Made by a program: the position numbers and the translations under genes. The notes beneath the pieces were generated by a model. That model was not told the origin of the DNA. It did no database searches and saw only the letters and a program-made list of their open reading frames with translations. This document shows, piece by piece, positions 12,801-36,643 of a stretch of DNA of 64,000 nt (the first letter of the stretch is position 1; every line of letters starts with the position of its first letter). Source of the stretch: Dipetalonema caudispina (Eukaryota > Nematoda > Chromadorea > Rhabditida > Onchocercidae); NCBI GenBank assembly GCA_013365325.1, contig JABVXV010000003.1, positions 806,001-870,000 on the forward strand, given 5' to 3'.

Positions 12801-15800
12801 CAGTGGCTCAAAGCGGATTTATCAACAGAGTTTTTGTAGGTTGTCACACAGAAAACAGAAACAGGCAGTGCAGCTGCAAAAACTGATGGAAAGAAAGCGT
12901 TCTCTGTTAGAAGTCCAAAAAATGCTGGCACCAACAAAGGTAGGGAATGATGTACTACTGAAATTTGTTGAATAGCTTCATACTCATTAATGACTGGACT
13001 TACAAATTGCAAGTATAATATATTGTTTTTCATCATCATCCTTCATTTTTTCCACATTTCTTATTTGTAATGAATATATTTATGTTGATATATTTTCCAG
13101 TATATGGTGCCTTACTCAGTAGTAGTAATGCAGTAAATCAGAATGAAATGCCTACTGCACTGGATGCTATTCGTAAAATGGTGACAAATAACAGCGGTGA
13201 AGCTCATTCACGTGAGCAACATTCGACAACCGTTATTTCCAGCTCCGGAATACTGCCATCAACTAGGTATAGATCTTCTTTTTTATCACAGTTTTACTTT
13301 CTCTTTTAAAATATTTGAATTGCAAAATTCTCTACCTTTCATATTCAAATGAATAACTTCGAATATTTTTCTAGTGTTTCTTCTACGACACCTCATGGTG
13401 GCGCTGCTTCACCTGCATTTTCAGACATTTCGGATGATGCTCCCACTTTGGAGAAAGAGGTACTTTTTTGAAATATTCAGCTTATTGAAGAAAGCTGCGT
13501 AGTTATAATTCATTTCTTTTGTGTTTAATGTGCTAATTGGAATAATATTTTCGTATTCGTAGGTAGCCGATAAATCAGAGGAGCGATCTTTGGATCGGAT
13601 CAAAGAATTAGTAAATAGTACCGAAAAAGCCCCACTAGAACAGCTAAGGTTTGTTACAATTTAGTAAATATAGGAATATTTTTTGAGATTTATATGTATT
13701 TGCTTTTCATTGACTTCATTCATATTTACTTTAGAGCATTTTCTGTTTCTCATTTTCTTTGAATGAAAAGACTAAATTGATTATAAGCGAACTTACTGTC
13801 TTTTTCTCTAAATGGTATTTATAATTAAAGTTTGTCGATCGAGGACGAAAAAATGATCACTGTATCAAAAAGCGGAGTTGGTTCATCCACTTTGCTTTGT
13901 CCTGTAAGCTCATCAACTACCACTATCGCTACTACACTATCTATTCCTCGAATATCGGCAGAAATGAATCAGGGCCTTGCTTCTGATGGTTTATTTTCAT
14001 GTGTTTTGGTGGTTCTTTAAGAAACATAATTTACAATTTCAGATTTTGAACCTTTAAATCTTAAATCCTTTACTGGACCTAATCTGGCCTGAGTTTTTCA
14101 GGTTCGAAAAAAAACGAAACGAAAACACAGTCACAGACAAACACTATTGGTTCTTTTGCGTCTTCCTTCATGGACCCATCGGGTTTTTTTTTCCAACAAC
14201 TGTTTTACTGCTGCAATCCTCTAATCATATTGTTTAACCAATACCGTTATTTAAAGACGTTATTGCTAGTCATGCTGACATGAGACATAGTTCACAGAAG
14301 CTATTAGAATATTAATATTTTAACTTTAACATTATTAAAATATAATTATTGTGTAGTTTTAGGATTGCGTCATGCGTCCAATATTCCGATTTCCATACCG
14401 AATTTGTCCAACGCCCCTTCTGCTTCAGTTTTTGCACAGCCATATTTCATACCATTTATTAGCCCGTCAGTAAGTAATACCACGACTCCGGGAATGTCAC
14501 AGCCTCATACTTCGAAGCATAAAATTCATGATTTGAAGGCCAATCCACCAAGTTTGATTCCTTTTCAATCTAAAGAAAGGTCAGTGACTACGTAGTATAA
14601 TATTATATTCAGAAATAGGGATTGCATGGTTTCTCATATTCCCACAAAGTATTTCAATACTTCCTATTTTAAAACTGTTTCTTGAGGATTTGTTATTCCA
14701 GCAACAGCATTGGTCAGTCATCTTCAGTTGTTGCTTCCTCCAATTCTCAACCTCTATCACAAGGAGGAACAGGTTTGTTTCCTAAATAAGCTAGATTTGA
14801 CAGTCTGGAGTATATGAAGCTTGTATCCTTTTAGAGAAATATTATCGTAAAAATAATTTTTTGCTGAAAAAAGCTAGCTAACGGCTGCCTTACCGTGGGT
14901 AGTTTTTCTCAAGACGTTAAGCAGGATTATATCGTGACTATTTAGAAATTTGTAGCGTTTTGAGGTATAAGTTTTCCCTTAAGGTAATATATCAACAGCG
15001 AAGCAAACCGTGCATCAACAACTAGGAAGTCAAAGTGCTGCTTCAGGAAATTCCTTCACAGGCATTCAGCCTCATGCCCCGAGCAATAGCGACCGTAGTG
15101 CAAATGCCCAAAATGCACAGTCTTCCGCATTGAACTTCATGCAACATCAACAACAGCAACAGGTGAATCAACAGTAATGAATCTTTGAAAACGTATATTT
15201 AGCTGATCTTTCTACGCATTCAATCCATATTTTTTAGGCCTATTTTGCACAGTTGCAACAGCATCAACAAATGCAGTACATGCAAAGATTTAGCGCAGCT
15301 TTTCCAATAACTGGACCACCGAATTCCATGAATGCCGTTGCACAACAAGCTTATGAACAGCAAATGGCCGCTTTGCATGCATCATTTGGTAAGCAGTAGA
15401 AAAGCATTTTTTCGTTTTTTTTCAAATTTACTTGCTAAAAACATCCTTTTAAATGCTTTTCTCCAATTTTCTTCAGAATTTTCCTTCAACACTTACGAGT
15501 GGAAAATTAGCAGTGTTAGTTCATTAAGCCTCTGGTAATTTATATATGGTTCCAAAGTGAACTTTAATTATATCATATACACATTAATTGACGAAGATAA
15601 GCTATCTGCTGGAAAATGTTCTCAACCATTTATCGTCAGCATTGAAGCACTTTTTGCTCTCAGTTTTTATCTAGTTTGCCGGTTGTCCACACTCTTTCTT
15701 CAACACTTGTTAATTTCAGAATCTTTCATTATTATACCGTGAATTTCTATGGAAATTGGGTTTGTACCATATTTTGTATTTGCATGTTGTGCAATATTTT

Positions 15801-15847
15801 CAGGCTATCCAGGAATATTTATGCCGCCATCATTTCCACCTAAATAA
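6885..15847 (+). CDS. ZNF608/609: ZNF608/ZNF609/Scribbler-like C2H2 protein, 23 exons
   Basis: Exons: 6885-7053, 7157-7357, 7609-7726, 8172-8338, 8593-8687, 9191-9261, 10011-10185, 10659-10785, 11103-11199, 11294-11404, 11666-11778, 12164-12420, 12512-12739, 12840-12939, 13101-13266, 13375-13459, 13563-13648, 13831-13988, 14363-14579, 14702-14772, 14984-15162, 15238-15388 and 15804-15847, encoding 1061 residues. The N-terminus is acidic and is followed by a Lys/Arg-rich nuclear-localisation-like stretch (exon 7). Exons 8-9 and 11 resemble the conserved N-terminal block of vertebrate ZNF608/609 (a VT-W-G-YG-L pattern, then a Cys-Pro start and a basic GRK segment). One classical C2H2 finger is visible (CPVAGC ... 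HYHTH, about residues 536-558, C-x4-C-x12-H-x3-H). SPAFSDISDD in exon 16 matches the family signature SPAYSDISDA. The C-terminus is Gln-rich. Known members are nuclear transcription co-regulators. Much of the chain is low-complexity, so individual exons of this model are less certain than the family call. Confidence 0.8.
7732..7753 (+). repeat. Poly(T) tract
   Basis: An uninterrupted run of about 22 T lies just inside an intron of the ZNF608/609-like gene, a few bases after the exon 3 donor. Confidence 0.9.
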
Positions 15848-17806
15848 AATGGAAAAAACGGGAAGATTGCTATCCGACGGATATGTTAGGTTCTAATTAA
15901 ATTGTTCTAACTTGTTTGCTCAGAATGCAGGATGTTGTTATGTTGCGGAATGCAAACTATACCATGGGTTTTTTAAAACCTGAAAGTTTACAGACATAAA
16001 AACCGGATCAGAAATGAGTGTAGCAATGTCTTGCATATCTAAACCCAGTTGGTAGAATCTCTGAAAGTTTTTTTTTTTTCTTAACATGTTCACAGTTCAA
16101 TTCTTTTTTCTTGTTTCAGTCATTTTTAGTTCTTACTGTACTATCACTCAGGTTTACTATTGAATGTTCGGTATTTATGAAAGAAAATATTGGTTTTAAA
16201 ACTTATGAAGTGATTACCTACATAATATTTTTATTAATTTAGCAAAACGTATTTAAAAACTCGTCTAGAGTTTTGAAATATTATCTTGAAATTTCACAAT
16301 TTCCTAAATTTTCATTCATAAAGCTTCATCAATTTTAAACAAAACTCACTTTTTGCGAAAGGTTCAGTGTACAGTGATATCTGATGTTCATTGAAAATAC
16401 TGAACGGCCATTGTAGTGGTCATTTGACTGAAACAAAAATTCCCACTACTTCAGAACTGTGCATTTGTTGATGATACATTGTTATAAACAGCTAATTCTG
16501 CCCTCTACTCCATTTTGCATGTTTTCCTTTTTGTTGTCGCTTTATCTTCATTAGGCATCGTATTCTTAAAGTTATTTTTATCCTCATTTTCTCGTTTTCA
16601 ACAAGCATTTCACTGTTATATCTTTTCACGTATGTTTTGTTTGTATTTTATCATGCTCGCTGTACATTGAATTTTCGGAACGATTCAGACAGGAAATTAT
16701 GCAATTTGAATTTGTTACACATTCCACTCACCTGCATCAACGGGTTAATATTAGTTGAATTTTAGGAAGGTGGTTAGTGAGTTTTGAAAAGAATGTAATT
16801 AGTTAAAGTGATATTTGCGACTTTCATATTTGCTGCTTTGCTGCTAGAAGCTGACTTTTATCTCCTCTGATAAATCCTTTTTGCTATAAACATCGGAAGA
16901 AATACATTGGAAATATAATTTTTTTGTGTAACAAATAACAGCAAAATTCAAATACTTAGTTCATTGTTAATCATTCTGTACCACTCATAAATGCCCTTCG
17001 CACCTCTCATTCTTAATTTCAATTGTAAGTATATTAGTTTGCGACTTTCAATTTTGTTTTGTGAAATGCTTTCTTCTGCGTAATACTTTTCCATCGATAA
17101 GTTTATTCTTTCTGGTTATTGTTACGTATTGTTGTAGTGTTGATGCTACTCATTAAAGTCGTTCCGTTGTTATGCCTTGACAAGAGCTTGCTTATATATG
17201 CCCGTTTGAATTTATTACCAGTCCCTCAATTACTACATTGGATGTTCCCGAGTCATTACTGTCCTGCTGTTTGACATCTCATGTTCTTCAAAAAAATATT
17301 CAAGATTTCTCGTGAAGGACTGAAAAAGAGAAATTCATTGTCGGAGAATCTTTTCCTAAATATCTTGCAGAAAGTATATAACATTCTTTAGATGGAACGA
17401 TTTCAATAAAAATATCTTTTCTCCACATACTTTGAGTATCATAGAATGTAATTGAATATGAATTCTTTGGGAAAAGGGTTATTCTACAGATCATCAGAAA
17501 ACTTCCTGCTCATTTTTCATTACATTTATAATGTTCCGGGCTTCATTCGCCGAGTGGAATTAATCTATTTTCAAAGTGAGCTAATTTTTCACAGATTTTG
17601 CTATAAAAGATTGCAACGCTGCCTAGTTCAACGAAATATGGTTGTCAGAGGTTGAAATAATTGGGAGCTGAGGTCACGTTTAGTCGTCTGATAAAGCTAA
17701 TATTCATAGGGATGGGCACCACTAAAAAAGTGGCTCGAGACAAATGGAATAATCAGAGTGGAAATGAATTCAGAAATATAAGGTAATTTTGAAATTAGAC
17801 TGAGGA
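15848..17806. other. 3' flank of the ZNF608/609-like gene and intergenic DNA
   Basis: AATAAA overlaps the stop codon at 15845-15847, and the 3' UTR probably extends beyond it. I see no coding exons with plausible splice sites. A 23-codon start-like exon at 17712-17782 (ATG, then a GTAATT donor) is charged and protein-like, but its phase does not fit any downstream exon. It may be an alternative 5' exon of the next gene or chance. Confidence 0.4.
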
Positions 17807-19346
17807 ATGAAAGAATCACTTAACAACGAACGGGAAGAGTCTCTTAAGGCAGGCAATCGACGAGAGGAGAAGATGAAACGTTTAGAAATTGCTGAAAAAT
17901 CGCCACTATTCAACTATTATGTTATCTCAACTATGTTATCGGTATGTAGATATAAAATTAAATTGGTAAAGCCAGAATAGTTGATTATTCATCAGTTCCC
18001 AAGTAAACAAATGACTTCGTTTCGACCAGAGGTTTTCTTCGTAAGTTGCAAGAAAGGGAAGTGGGAGAGCTTGTTTGTCATTATATTTGTCCACAGCAAT
18101 GATAAATGCACATCGCTCACATTTAAGCGGTAACTTGCTAATTTAACTTCATGGCAAGCATTAGTTCAGATTTGTACGGTAAAGGTTTACTTAGTAGTTA
18201 ATTGGATTATAGTCAGTGCTTATCTGCTGCCGAAATAAAGCCGATATGTGAAGTCGGAAAGTTTCTTGAAAATGAAAAACTTAGGCGGTACTTAATTGCT
18301 TTTGAACTTTTGACTTTCGTTTTTAATTAATGAAAACATTCTTGGCAAATGCTTTCGTAGTTGTATATCTCGTTACAGCTCAGGAATTTCACCTCTCACG
18401 CAGCGATACGAATGTTTCCGTCCATCCTCCTCAACCATTATCTGAGATTAGAAAATCAACAAAATCGAACCGTGATCCTATTTCATTACTCTATGCACAA
18501 AAATTCGGATATTAGCATTCAGGATAAGATAGGAAAAACTGGCAATATTAGTCTAGGAGCTCGGTTCTCATCCCATGGATTGATCAGGTCCTAAAAGCTT
18601 TTTAATCGCGTTGTATGATAATTAGGTGGAATTACAGCCGCTGTTGGCAGCAGATATATCTGGTATAATATTTTGATTATGCTATCTATCTTAAATAAGT
18701 CCATATTTTCGTGTACCTTCGAGATACAATCAATGCAAATCCTTCTCGATACATCGATTTTCTATCAACTTGCAAGTATTATTATAAAGTATACAAAGAT
18801 GCTCTAAATTGATCATTTCTGCAGCGACAATGTGGAAGGAAACTTGTAAAGTATAGAAGGAACCAATTTATTCTTACGATACATCATCGAGATGGAAATA
18901 GAAGAGCGGCATTTGTAAATGACGTGATTCGACAACAAGTAATAAATTGATGTAGAGATGTGTCATGCATCATATGCTAACAAAATATCTGTTTTGGTAT
19001 ATTGATTCATCACACATGACATTCATATTTCTTGCAGAATGAGCGAAATATGTTGAAACGGCTAGACGGCAAAGGTACGCTTTTCCCTTTCTATTCCATT
19101 AAATCCTCCTGGCACTGCCAACATTTCCTTCACATTTTGCATTGACTGTCCTCTCTCACAATCACCTCATTGTGACACCTATTCTGGTATTCTGGTAAAT
19201 ATCTTCACCTTTATCTAATTCTCATTTTTATCCCAAATTCATCATATATTAAAATTTACATAAATTTTCTTTTCATTTCGGTATTACTTATCGATATTGT
19301 TGTACAAAGTTGATATTCATTCTTAGATCTTAAGTTCGACAAATAA
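17807..19346 (+). CDS. Small unrecognised protein, 4 exons
   Basis: Model: 17807-17941, 18825-18938, 19038-19074 and 19327-19346, giving 101 residues. All junctions are GT-AG and the phases agree (0, 0, 1). An acceptor-like AG (ATTAG) lies 11 bases before the ATG, as expected for a trans-spliced start. The product starts with a charged helix-like stretch (MKESLNNEREESLKAG). A short hydrophobic patch (LFNYYVISTML) follows, then a very basic segment (GRKLVKYRRNQF) and a charged C-terminus ending LKFDK. I do not recognise a family or a catalytic motif. The first intron is large (883 bp) and contains another frame on the same strand, so the N-terminal exon is the weakest part. Exons 2-4 look convincingly coding. 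Confidence 0.45.
18330..18515 (+). CDS. Possible small secreted peptide ORF inside an intron
   Basis: A 61-codon frame starts with a short basic/polar N-terminus followed by a hydrophobic stretch (NAFVVVYLVTA) that resembles a signal peptide with a cleavage point before Gln-Glu. It lies within the first intron of the small gene above, on the same strand. There is no upstream acceptor, no family match and no in-phase donor that would join it to the later exons. It could be chance. It is recorded because the signal-peptide shape is good. Confidence 0.15.
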   Translation: MKTFLANAFVVVYLVTAQEFHLSRSDTNVSVHPPQPLSEIRKSTKSNRDPISLLYAQKFGY

Positions 19347-21234
19347 TTCGAAAGATAATGTTGACACCCGGTATAGTTAGAGTTTCAATAACTTCCGGCA
19401 GTATTGGTATTTACTATCAGGAAGGTACTCAGTCCATCAATCAACTTTATTTGTCGATAAAACTGGTAAATAGAGGAAAAAAAGTCATCATTCAGTTCCA
19501 TATAATCATTTTTCTTGTTTGAGTATGACACATTCCCTCTTCTTTCACTTTTCCTCTCTATCTCTCTTATGCTTTCATCTATTTTACATTATATACATAT
19601 ATATATATGAACATATGTATTAAGTAAATCAGTTTGGAAAAGAGTGATTTGATCGACCAGTCAATTAATTTCTTCATTGTTGGCTATATTTTAAGGATTG
19701 AATCGAATTCAACTGAAATTAGTCAAGTGATTTTGTTACTTCAACATCAACCACTTTATTAACTCCAAAATCATTTTATTCTTATCCTGATCTACGGATC
19801 GAAAAAATGGGAAATGATCCATTTGGTTGAAAAATAACAAAATCTTGATGATATTATTGCTCTCTACCACTACGGGTATTCTCAAGGCAAAAAATCACTA
19901 ATGTTAATCACAAGACCATAAATAATTGTTGAATTGCAATTTAAAGATTAATAACTACCCGTCACCATCTCTGTGACAAATGGTTCTTTGCAGAATGCAT
20001 TAAGATGTCATAAGAATGGATATGGTTGTTTATTACGGCAACTGTAATAGCATCAATATAGGTGATTCGAAAATGACATTTCACACACACAAAGAGGGAG
20101 AGAGAGAGAGAGAGAGAGAGATAGTTACTTGTTTCAGGTTCACATTAAATACTCTCAAATTTGAAGCTATATTAAACAACCAAGTTCTCATTGTTTATTA
20201 ACATTTCTTTTATTATATAGAGATGGATATTTGAGGATAGATTAATTACCTTGTTACCATGAGATCGGTATGAAGGAATTATTTCTTGTAAGTTATTTAT
20301 CAATGACAAGGATCTTTCTAATAAGTTTGAGATATTTGGATATGATTTCATTACTTTCCTTTTTACTTCAAGAAAAAACATCCTTCATTACAATCACCGG
20401 TAATGACTCATTAAAAATGAAAAGATCTCTGAGCGTCATTGATTAGCTTCCTATTCCCGAAAATATACTTAACATTAGAATATGTTCAAAAAACTTGAAT
20501 CATGCTGACTTAGTTTCTGTATTACTGAAGATTTTAAAGTACAATTTAACTAAGTTTTATTCAGTAATTATTTTGTCGTTTAAATTAATCATTCTGGGAA
20601 ACGAAATTTTTGTATAAAACAGCTGTAGATTAGTATAGGATAGCACTTGTAAACTGGTTTTCCCATTATATTTAATATCCAGGAAAAATATAATTCTCAA
20701 TTGCCATTATTAATCATCTTACTATTACTAGTTCTTAATCTCAAATTTATATTCTCGAAGTAATAATTGATATAATGACTGTTTTCTAAATAGGTCATTC
20801 AGCTTCATGGAATTAATTTGTCTATCCTTCTGAAAACAATCATCATCTTATTATCCTGATCGGGGAAATGCATTTCCTTCACTGGATTATCGACTATAGC
20901 TAAGATTGGGAAAAAAAAGTTGTTTTTCAGTTCAAGACCCTAGCTTTGAAATTTCGATGTTTTCAGTAGTTTCTAGTACTTCATGTCTTCTACAAAATAG
21001 AAACATATTCAAGGCTGCTTGCTTGCATTCTGAATCCGATCTTATGTTTTCCACTGATATATCTTAGTTTAGATCAGCGCTACTTTATAATACACGAAAG
21101 TTGACGTATCTTATTTATGAGATATTTTATGAAGAAGTTCGTTTTGTCTGATCTAATTTTTATTGAAATAATGTTACACTGTCGAAACATTGTCGCAAAT
21201 TTCATCATTAAGCTTCTTTTTTTATATTTAAGGC
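19347..21234. other. Intergenic, AT-rich
   Basis: Short AT and GA repeats only; no exons I can support. A stretch around 21210-21232 is T-rich and ends in TTTAAG, two bases before the myosin VI ATG, and is probably that gene's trans-splice acceptor. Confidence 0.5.
20096..20122. repeat. (GA)n microsatellite
   Basis: A run of about 12 GA units in intergenic DNA. Confidence 0.9.
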
Positions 21235-32129
<10,895 letters not shown>

Positions 32130-32931
32130 TATATCATGTTGCATATATGACTGCTGCATACATTATATAACTAACGAATCCAAAAATTTGTTCGAGATCA
32201 TAGATTGAATTTTTCTACTCTCCGCTGGAACCAACAATAACAAAAAATGAAAACAAGTATGATATTCGAAGCCATAGTTTGATACCAAAAAGAATGAATA
32301 TCAGGGGAAAATAATTGTGTCAACTTGAATTGAATTTACATTACTATACATCGTCAGAACAATAAACTTCCTTCGCTGATCCTCTTTATTCTTCACTTTC
32401 GAATTTCCAAACTCGTTATTTCGGATCATTAACACAAGGCCTCATTAATACGCTAAAAGCAAACTCAGTAACGAGAAAAAGACGAGGCAAACATTTTATC
32501 CTTTACTGCATAAGAACTGCTAAATTTCAAATTACAGGGATGCTGAAAGCCTCCTATTTATTTCCTTCAGCTTTATTTCATTAACTTATCGTTCTTATTC
32601 CCTCCTGACTTTATTTCCCACTTATCTTCGGCCTTATTGCATCTTTAACCTCTTCCACATGGCTACTAACTGTAATGACCACCGAATTAAGATGTATATG
32701 TCAAGTTAATGTATCTGTCAGCTTTTTTTTTCTGAATTTTGTTTGTTTCAAAAAACCCTCAATCTTATCAAACGAAATTTAAATTTTATGGTAAGTTCAC
32801 GTTAATCAACATGTAAAATCCCACTCATAAACACAGTAAATATAAAACAGCAAAAGGCATCAATCATGAATAACAAAAACATAGGAAAAAAGAATTATTT
32901 GTATAAGGAACATTAATGTGAGATGAAAAGT
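32130..32931. other. Tail-to-tail intergenic region, myosin VI and CTNNBL1
   Basis: About 800 bp between two convergent stop codons. It holds the + strand AATAAA at 32361 and several TTTATT copies (near 32385, 32574 and 32609) that could serve as poly(A) signals for the - strand CTNNBL1 transcript. The two 3' UTRs may therefore approach or overlap. No reading frames of interest. Confidence 0.5.
32361..32366 (+). terminator. Candidate poly(A) signal of myosin VI
   Basis: AATAAA about 230 bases after the myosin VI stop codon (32127-32129). Confidence 0.5.
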
Positions 32932-35900
32932 CTAGTTTTTATCAGCGCCATTTAGTCGTGCAATAAGCTGACGTGTGCGCTTTCTTTCTTCATCTGCTTC
33001 TGCGCCTAAATTAATTTCGTACTCCTCAAGGATCTGAAAACAGGAAACTATAGGAAAATACTTGAACAAACTTCCAGATAAGCAATGATAGCAGTCCATC
33101 GACTGAAGTAGCGTTGAATAATAGTATTTCCGTGCAATCATCACCTTGAAAGTTTATGATCAATGCAAAAGCCAAGATCAGCAATATTGAAAACATGAAT
33201 AAATAATTATTCAAAGCAAAATAAAATTCCAAACTGAAAATCAAACAAAAAAAAGAAAACAAAATTAAGAGAAGGAATACGAGGAAAAATAAATCAATAG
33301 GTACCTTAATTAAAACATTCTGAAAATAGTTATGAACGAATATACATAAAATATATGCGACTGAAATAACAATACGGTAAAAATAAAAGTAAACAAACCG
33401 GCACAAGATGTTTGCTAAGTTTTCCATTTCCAGTGCGCATTTGGAACAACTTTATCGCTCGATTACGACAACTAGGCATTGCATTTGAGCATATATCCGC
33501 AAGAATTAAAACAATTCGCTGTAGCGTGTACAAACCAGCATCCAACTTGTCCAGGTACAACTGTTCAATTTCATCATCAGATAATTTGCTCTTCTGTACA
33601 AAATTAGCCTGACGGGCATCAAATCGATCCACACGTTCTCTGAATATATATTTTAATTATTTGATATAAATTAACATTTGATAATAGTTGTTCTCCTTGA
33701 AATGTTCTCAGTCAGATAGAATATATTTATTTCTAATATGTAAGGAATTGTAAAAATTCTAAATAGAATAGAAAGCGGAGCAAGAAATAAAATATGCGGC
33801 TAAGTCGAATAGAGCATTTCAATTTACTGCATAACAGAACACTCCTTTTATTTCACTCTTTCCATTCAGATATTCTGTCTTCCGAAGCATAGCAAATCAC
33901 AACGAAAGGGAATCGTTTTTCACATAATAACAACTAATTTCAGAAGCAAAACTTACTGATATTTTAGAACGAGTTCAACTGCTCGGTCGACTTTTTCATA
34001 TTCATGTTCGCTAAATTTCGAAAAAATGCGGTTGCGTCCTTCTTCACCACAAGACCTTAATAAAGACGCCAAAACCTGCAAAATTTTCGTTTTTTTTTGG
34101 GCCAACAAATCGATAAACACAACACACTCGTAACATAAAACAACATTCATTGCAATTGAATCATAAAAAGAATGGTATAATATTTTACCGAACAAACATG
34201 CTCTTCATGTTCATCTGGTGTTGAATCTTTTCTTTTCTGTTTTGATGGAGTCCTCATGAACAAAGGAAAAATTGTTCGCAAACCTGAAAACAGTTTTGTG
34301 AAAGCTTTGAAGGAACAACATGAATACCAACAAGGTATAAACATTAGGAAGAACGGCCAAGCATTACAAAAGAATTGCTCGGTAAAGTCATTTAATCGAT
34401 TCTGTAAAGTTATAAACCATTTTCGGTTTGAAACAATCACTTCCATGTGACCAGTAATCCAGTGCAAACCAATTACCATCATTAACAAGTCTCAAAGACT
34501 CACCAAGAATATCGATGAACTTGGCACAGTTGGATTTTCCTTCTGCACCATTTGTAGCATAATCCAAAACCTTTAATGCACTCTCACGTGACTGCTTACG
34601 TTCTCTAAAAAACATTGGAGGTTTTCGAAGATTGAATTAAAAAAATAATACATGAAAATAAAACAATTCCCGCAAAGAATTTGAAGAAAAAAGTAGTAAG
34701 AATCATACAGACCCACCACAATCAGTTACCTCAACATTAGATTCATTAACTGAAGGCCTTCACCGTCTAGAAATTTCTGCCTGTTTGGTGCATACATAAG
34801 TGCGGCGCATACAGCATTAAATAAATTCTCCATATGTTCCCGTTCATCTGCACTTCCGGGATCATGACGTTTGTACGTGGCCAAAGCCTAAAGTATATTA
34901 AATTACATTGAAAGAGTCTAAATTCCTTGTAAGCCCAAGAATCGATATCGAGACTTTATCATCAATGAGATACATTTTATAGTCGCTTTTTTTGGATTCA
35001 CAGTACTCTTGAAACTGCAGTGTAATAAAGCCTACACGAAGTAATAAATCGAAGCCATCAACTTTTTCCGTCAGTCGTTTTCTAGCTAATTCAGTTGATT
35101 GCAGAAGCAAAGAAAGCAATTCACTAGCAAACATCTTATTCGCATCCAAAGCTCCTCGCTGAGTCCCACGACGAAGAAGCCAAGCAAACAAACCCTGCTC
35201 GACACAAATATCAGCAAATGATGGTCGGAAATCGAGCACCTGTAAGAACAGAAGAATTCTGGTTCTGCAGCAGAAGGAGAATTAGTTTTTGAACGATTTT
35301 TTCTAAATTATAGCGTCTACTGCACTCATGACATTCTTAAATATAAAAGAAAAACTGAACAGATGTCAAATATTAGCTAGATCCCTCAGAATCAATAGCT
35401 ATAATACCATCATTATTTTATGGAAGTCAGCCATCTTGAACTGGTTTAAAAATGCATCAAATTGCAAATTGAAAGTAAATAAATATCTGAAAATCTACAT
35501 TTTCTACGACCGATAATGCATTATGAATTGCATCAGCTTCGTCTTTTATGGTTTCATCCAAACGTTCAATGCTTTGCTGTACTAATGTTTCAATTAGTTG
35601 ATCGGCAACCAACACGTCAATTAATTTCGCTGCGCCACCTTCACTTTCATTCAATGTATCAACATCTGTTAGTTCCTTCAAGTAACAGAAAAATGACAAA
35701 GTTCCGGAAATCTTTAAAAACTTTTCTCACAATTTGAAATCTTGTAGTACTTGTTAATGTTTGATCGCAATAAACAACAAAAACACTACACGCGAAAATT
35801 CTCCATCAAAAAAGCGCTTAAATTTCGAAAGACCAATAATCTCAAATTACACTGCAATTTATTACTGTCAATTAAAATTCCTATATATTTCGTGCATCAA

Positions 35901-36643
35901 TTTAGAGAAACCTGCAGAAGATTGATGACAGCGGCAACAACATCAGAGTTTTCGTGAGCTAATAACTGCAAAAGAGTAGCTGTTGCACCATGATCAACAA
36001 GCAATTCGTATAAATCAGGCTGCGTTGCCAAAGCATGCATTTCCTTAAATAGCGACGTATAATCCATATGCAGTATCAAAAAAAAAAAAATTGCAAAAAA
36101 GGATGGATATGAACCTGTATTGCTTCATTTAATTCAACTTCGCTTTCCATGAACTTTGCTGGTTCATCGCCGTATTTAATGCGCATCTCTCGATTTTTCA
36201 GACATCGTTTTTCCAGCTAAAATGCTGAAAAATGTCAGAATACTAACAGCTAGTACGATGAAGATAAGCAAAATTACAGAAAATAACTTTTCGAAGAGCA
36301 TAGGTGCAATCGAAATTTGACCTGCATAACAATTCGTTTGACAGCTGCTTCATCAACTACTACCGCTTGCGATTCATCTCGCTCTAATGCAGCCAGGATA
36401 TCTTCTGCTGTGGTGGTTGCAGTAGATATATTTGCAATGTCAATACGAGGTCGCTTCGAATACACCTTAAAGAAGCAGCATTGTTGCAAAATCAATATAT
36501 AAAACTCATTATTTAAGAACGTTGAACAAATACTCTAATTTCAATGCTTGGATGGAAAGATGAAAATTTCCAAAACGTAAGAAAAAAACTTCCATTACCT
36601 CGGTTGATGCTCGCAGGATCTCCGTTACATCGATGGAAGACAT
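32932..36643 (-). CDS. CTNNBL1: Beta-catenin-like protein 1 (CTNNBL1), 12 exons, complete
   Basis: Exons in transcript order: 36643-36599, 36465-36322, 36216-36115, 36043-35912, 35675-35499, 35239-35036, 34887-34730, 34604-34504, 34283-34189, 34075-33957, 33639-33399 and 33033-32932, giving 539 residues (human protein 563). It follows the family along its whole length: FMESEVELNEAIQEMH, ELTDVDTLNESEGGA, EGLQLMNLMLRERK, GLRTIFPLFMRTPSKQKR, and DAGLYTLQRI near the end. The fold is an armadillo/HEAT-like solenoid. Known members are nuclear, bind the NLSs of CDC5L and PRP31, and associate with the Prp19 spliceosome complex. A basic KRPR motif near residue 20 could be the protein's own NLS; the acidic N-terminal arm is shorter than in vertebrates. 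The start codon follows a T-rich stretch ending in GTAG, four bases upstream, as expected for a trans-spliced gene downstream of TBCD. Confidence 0.97.

Noticed and set aside
33026..33427. 133-codon hydrophobic - strand frame
   Set aside because: It runs mainly through the last CTNNBL1 intron; the Phe/Leu richness comes from T-rich intron sequence, and both flanking exons splice across it.
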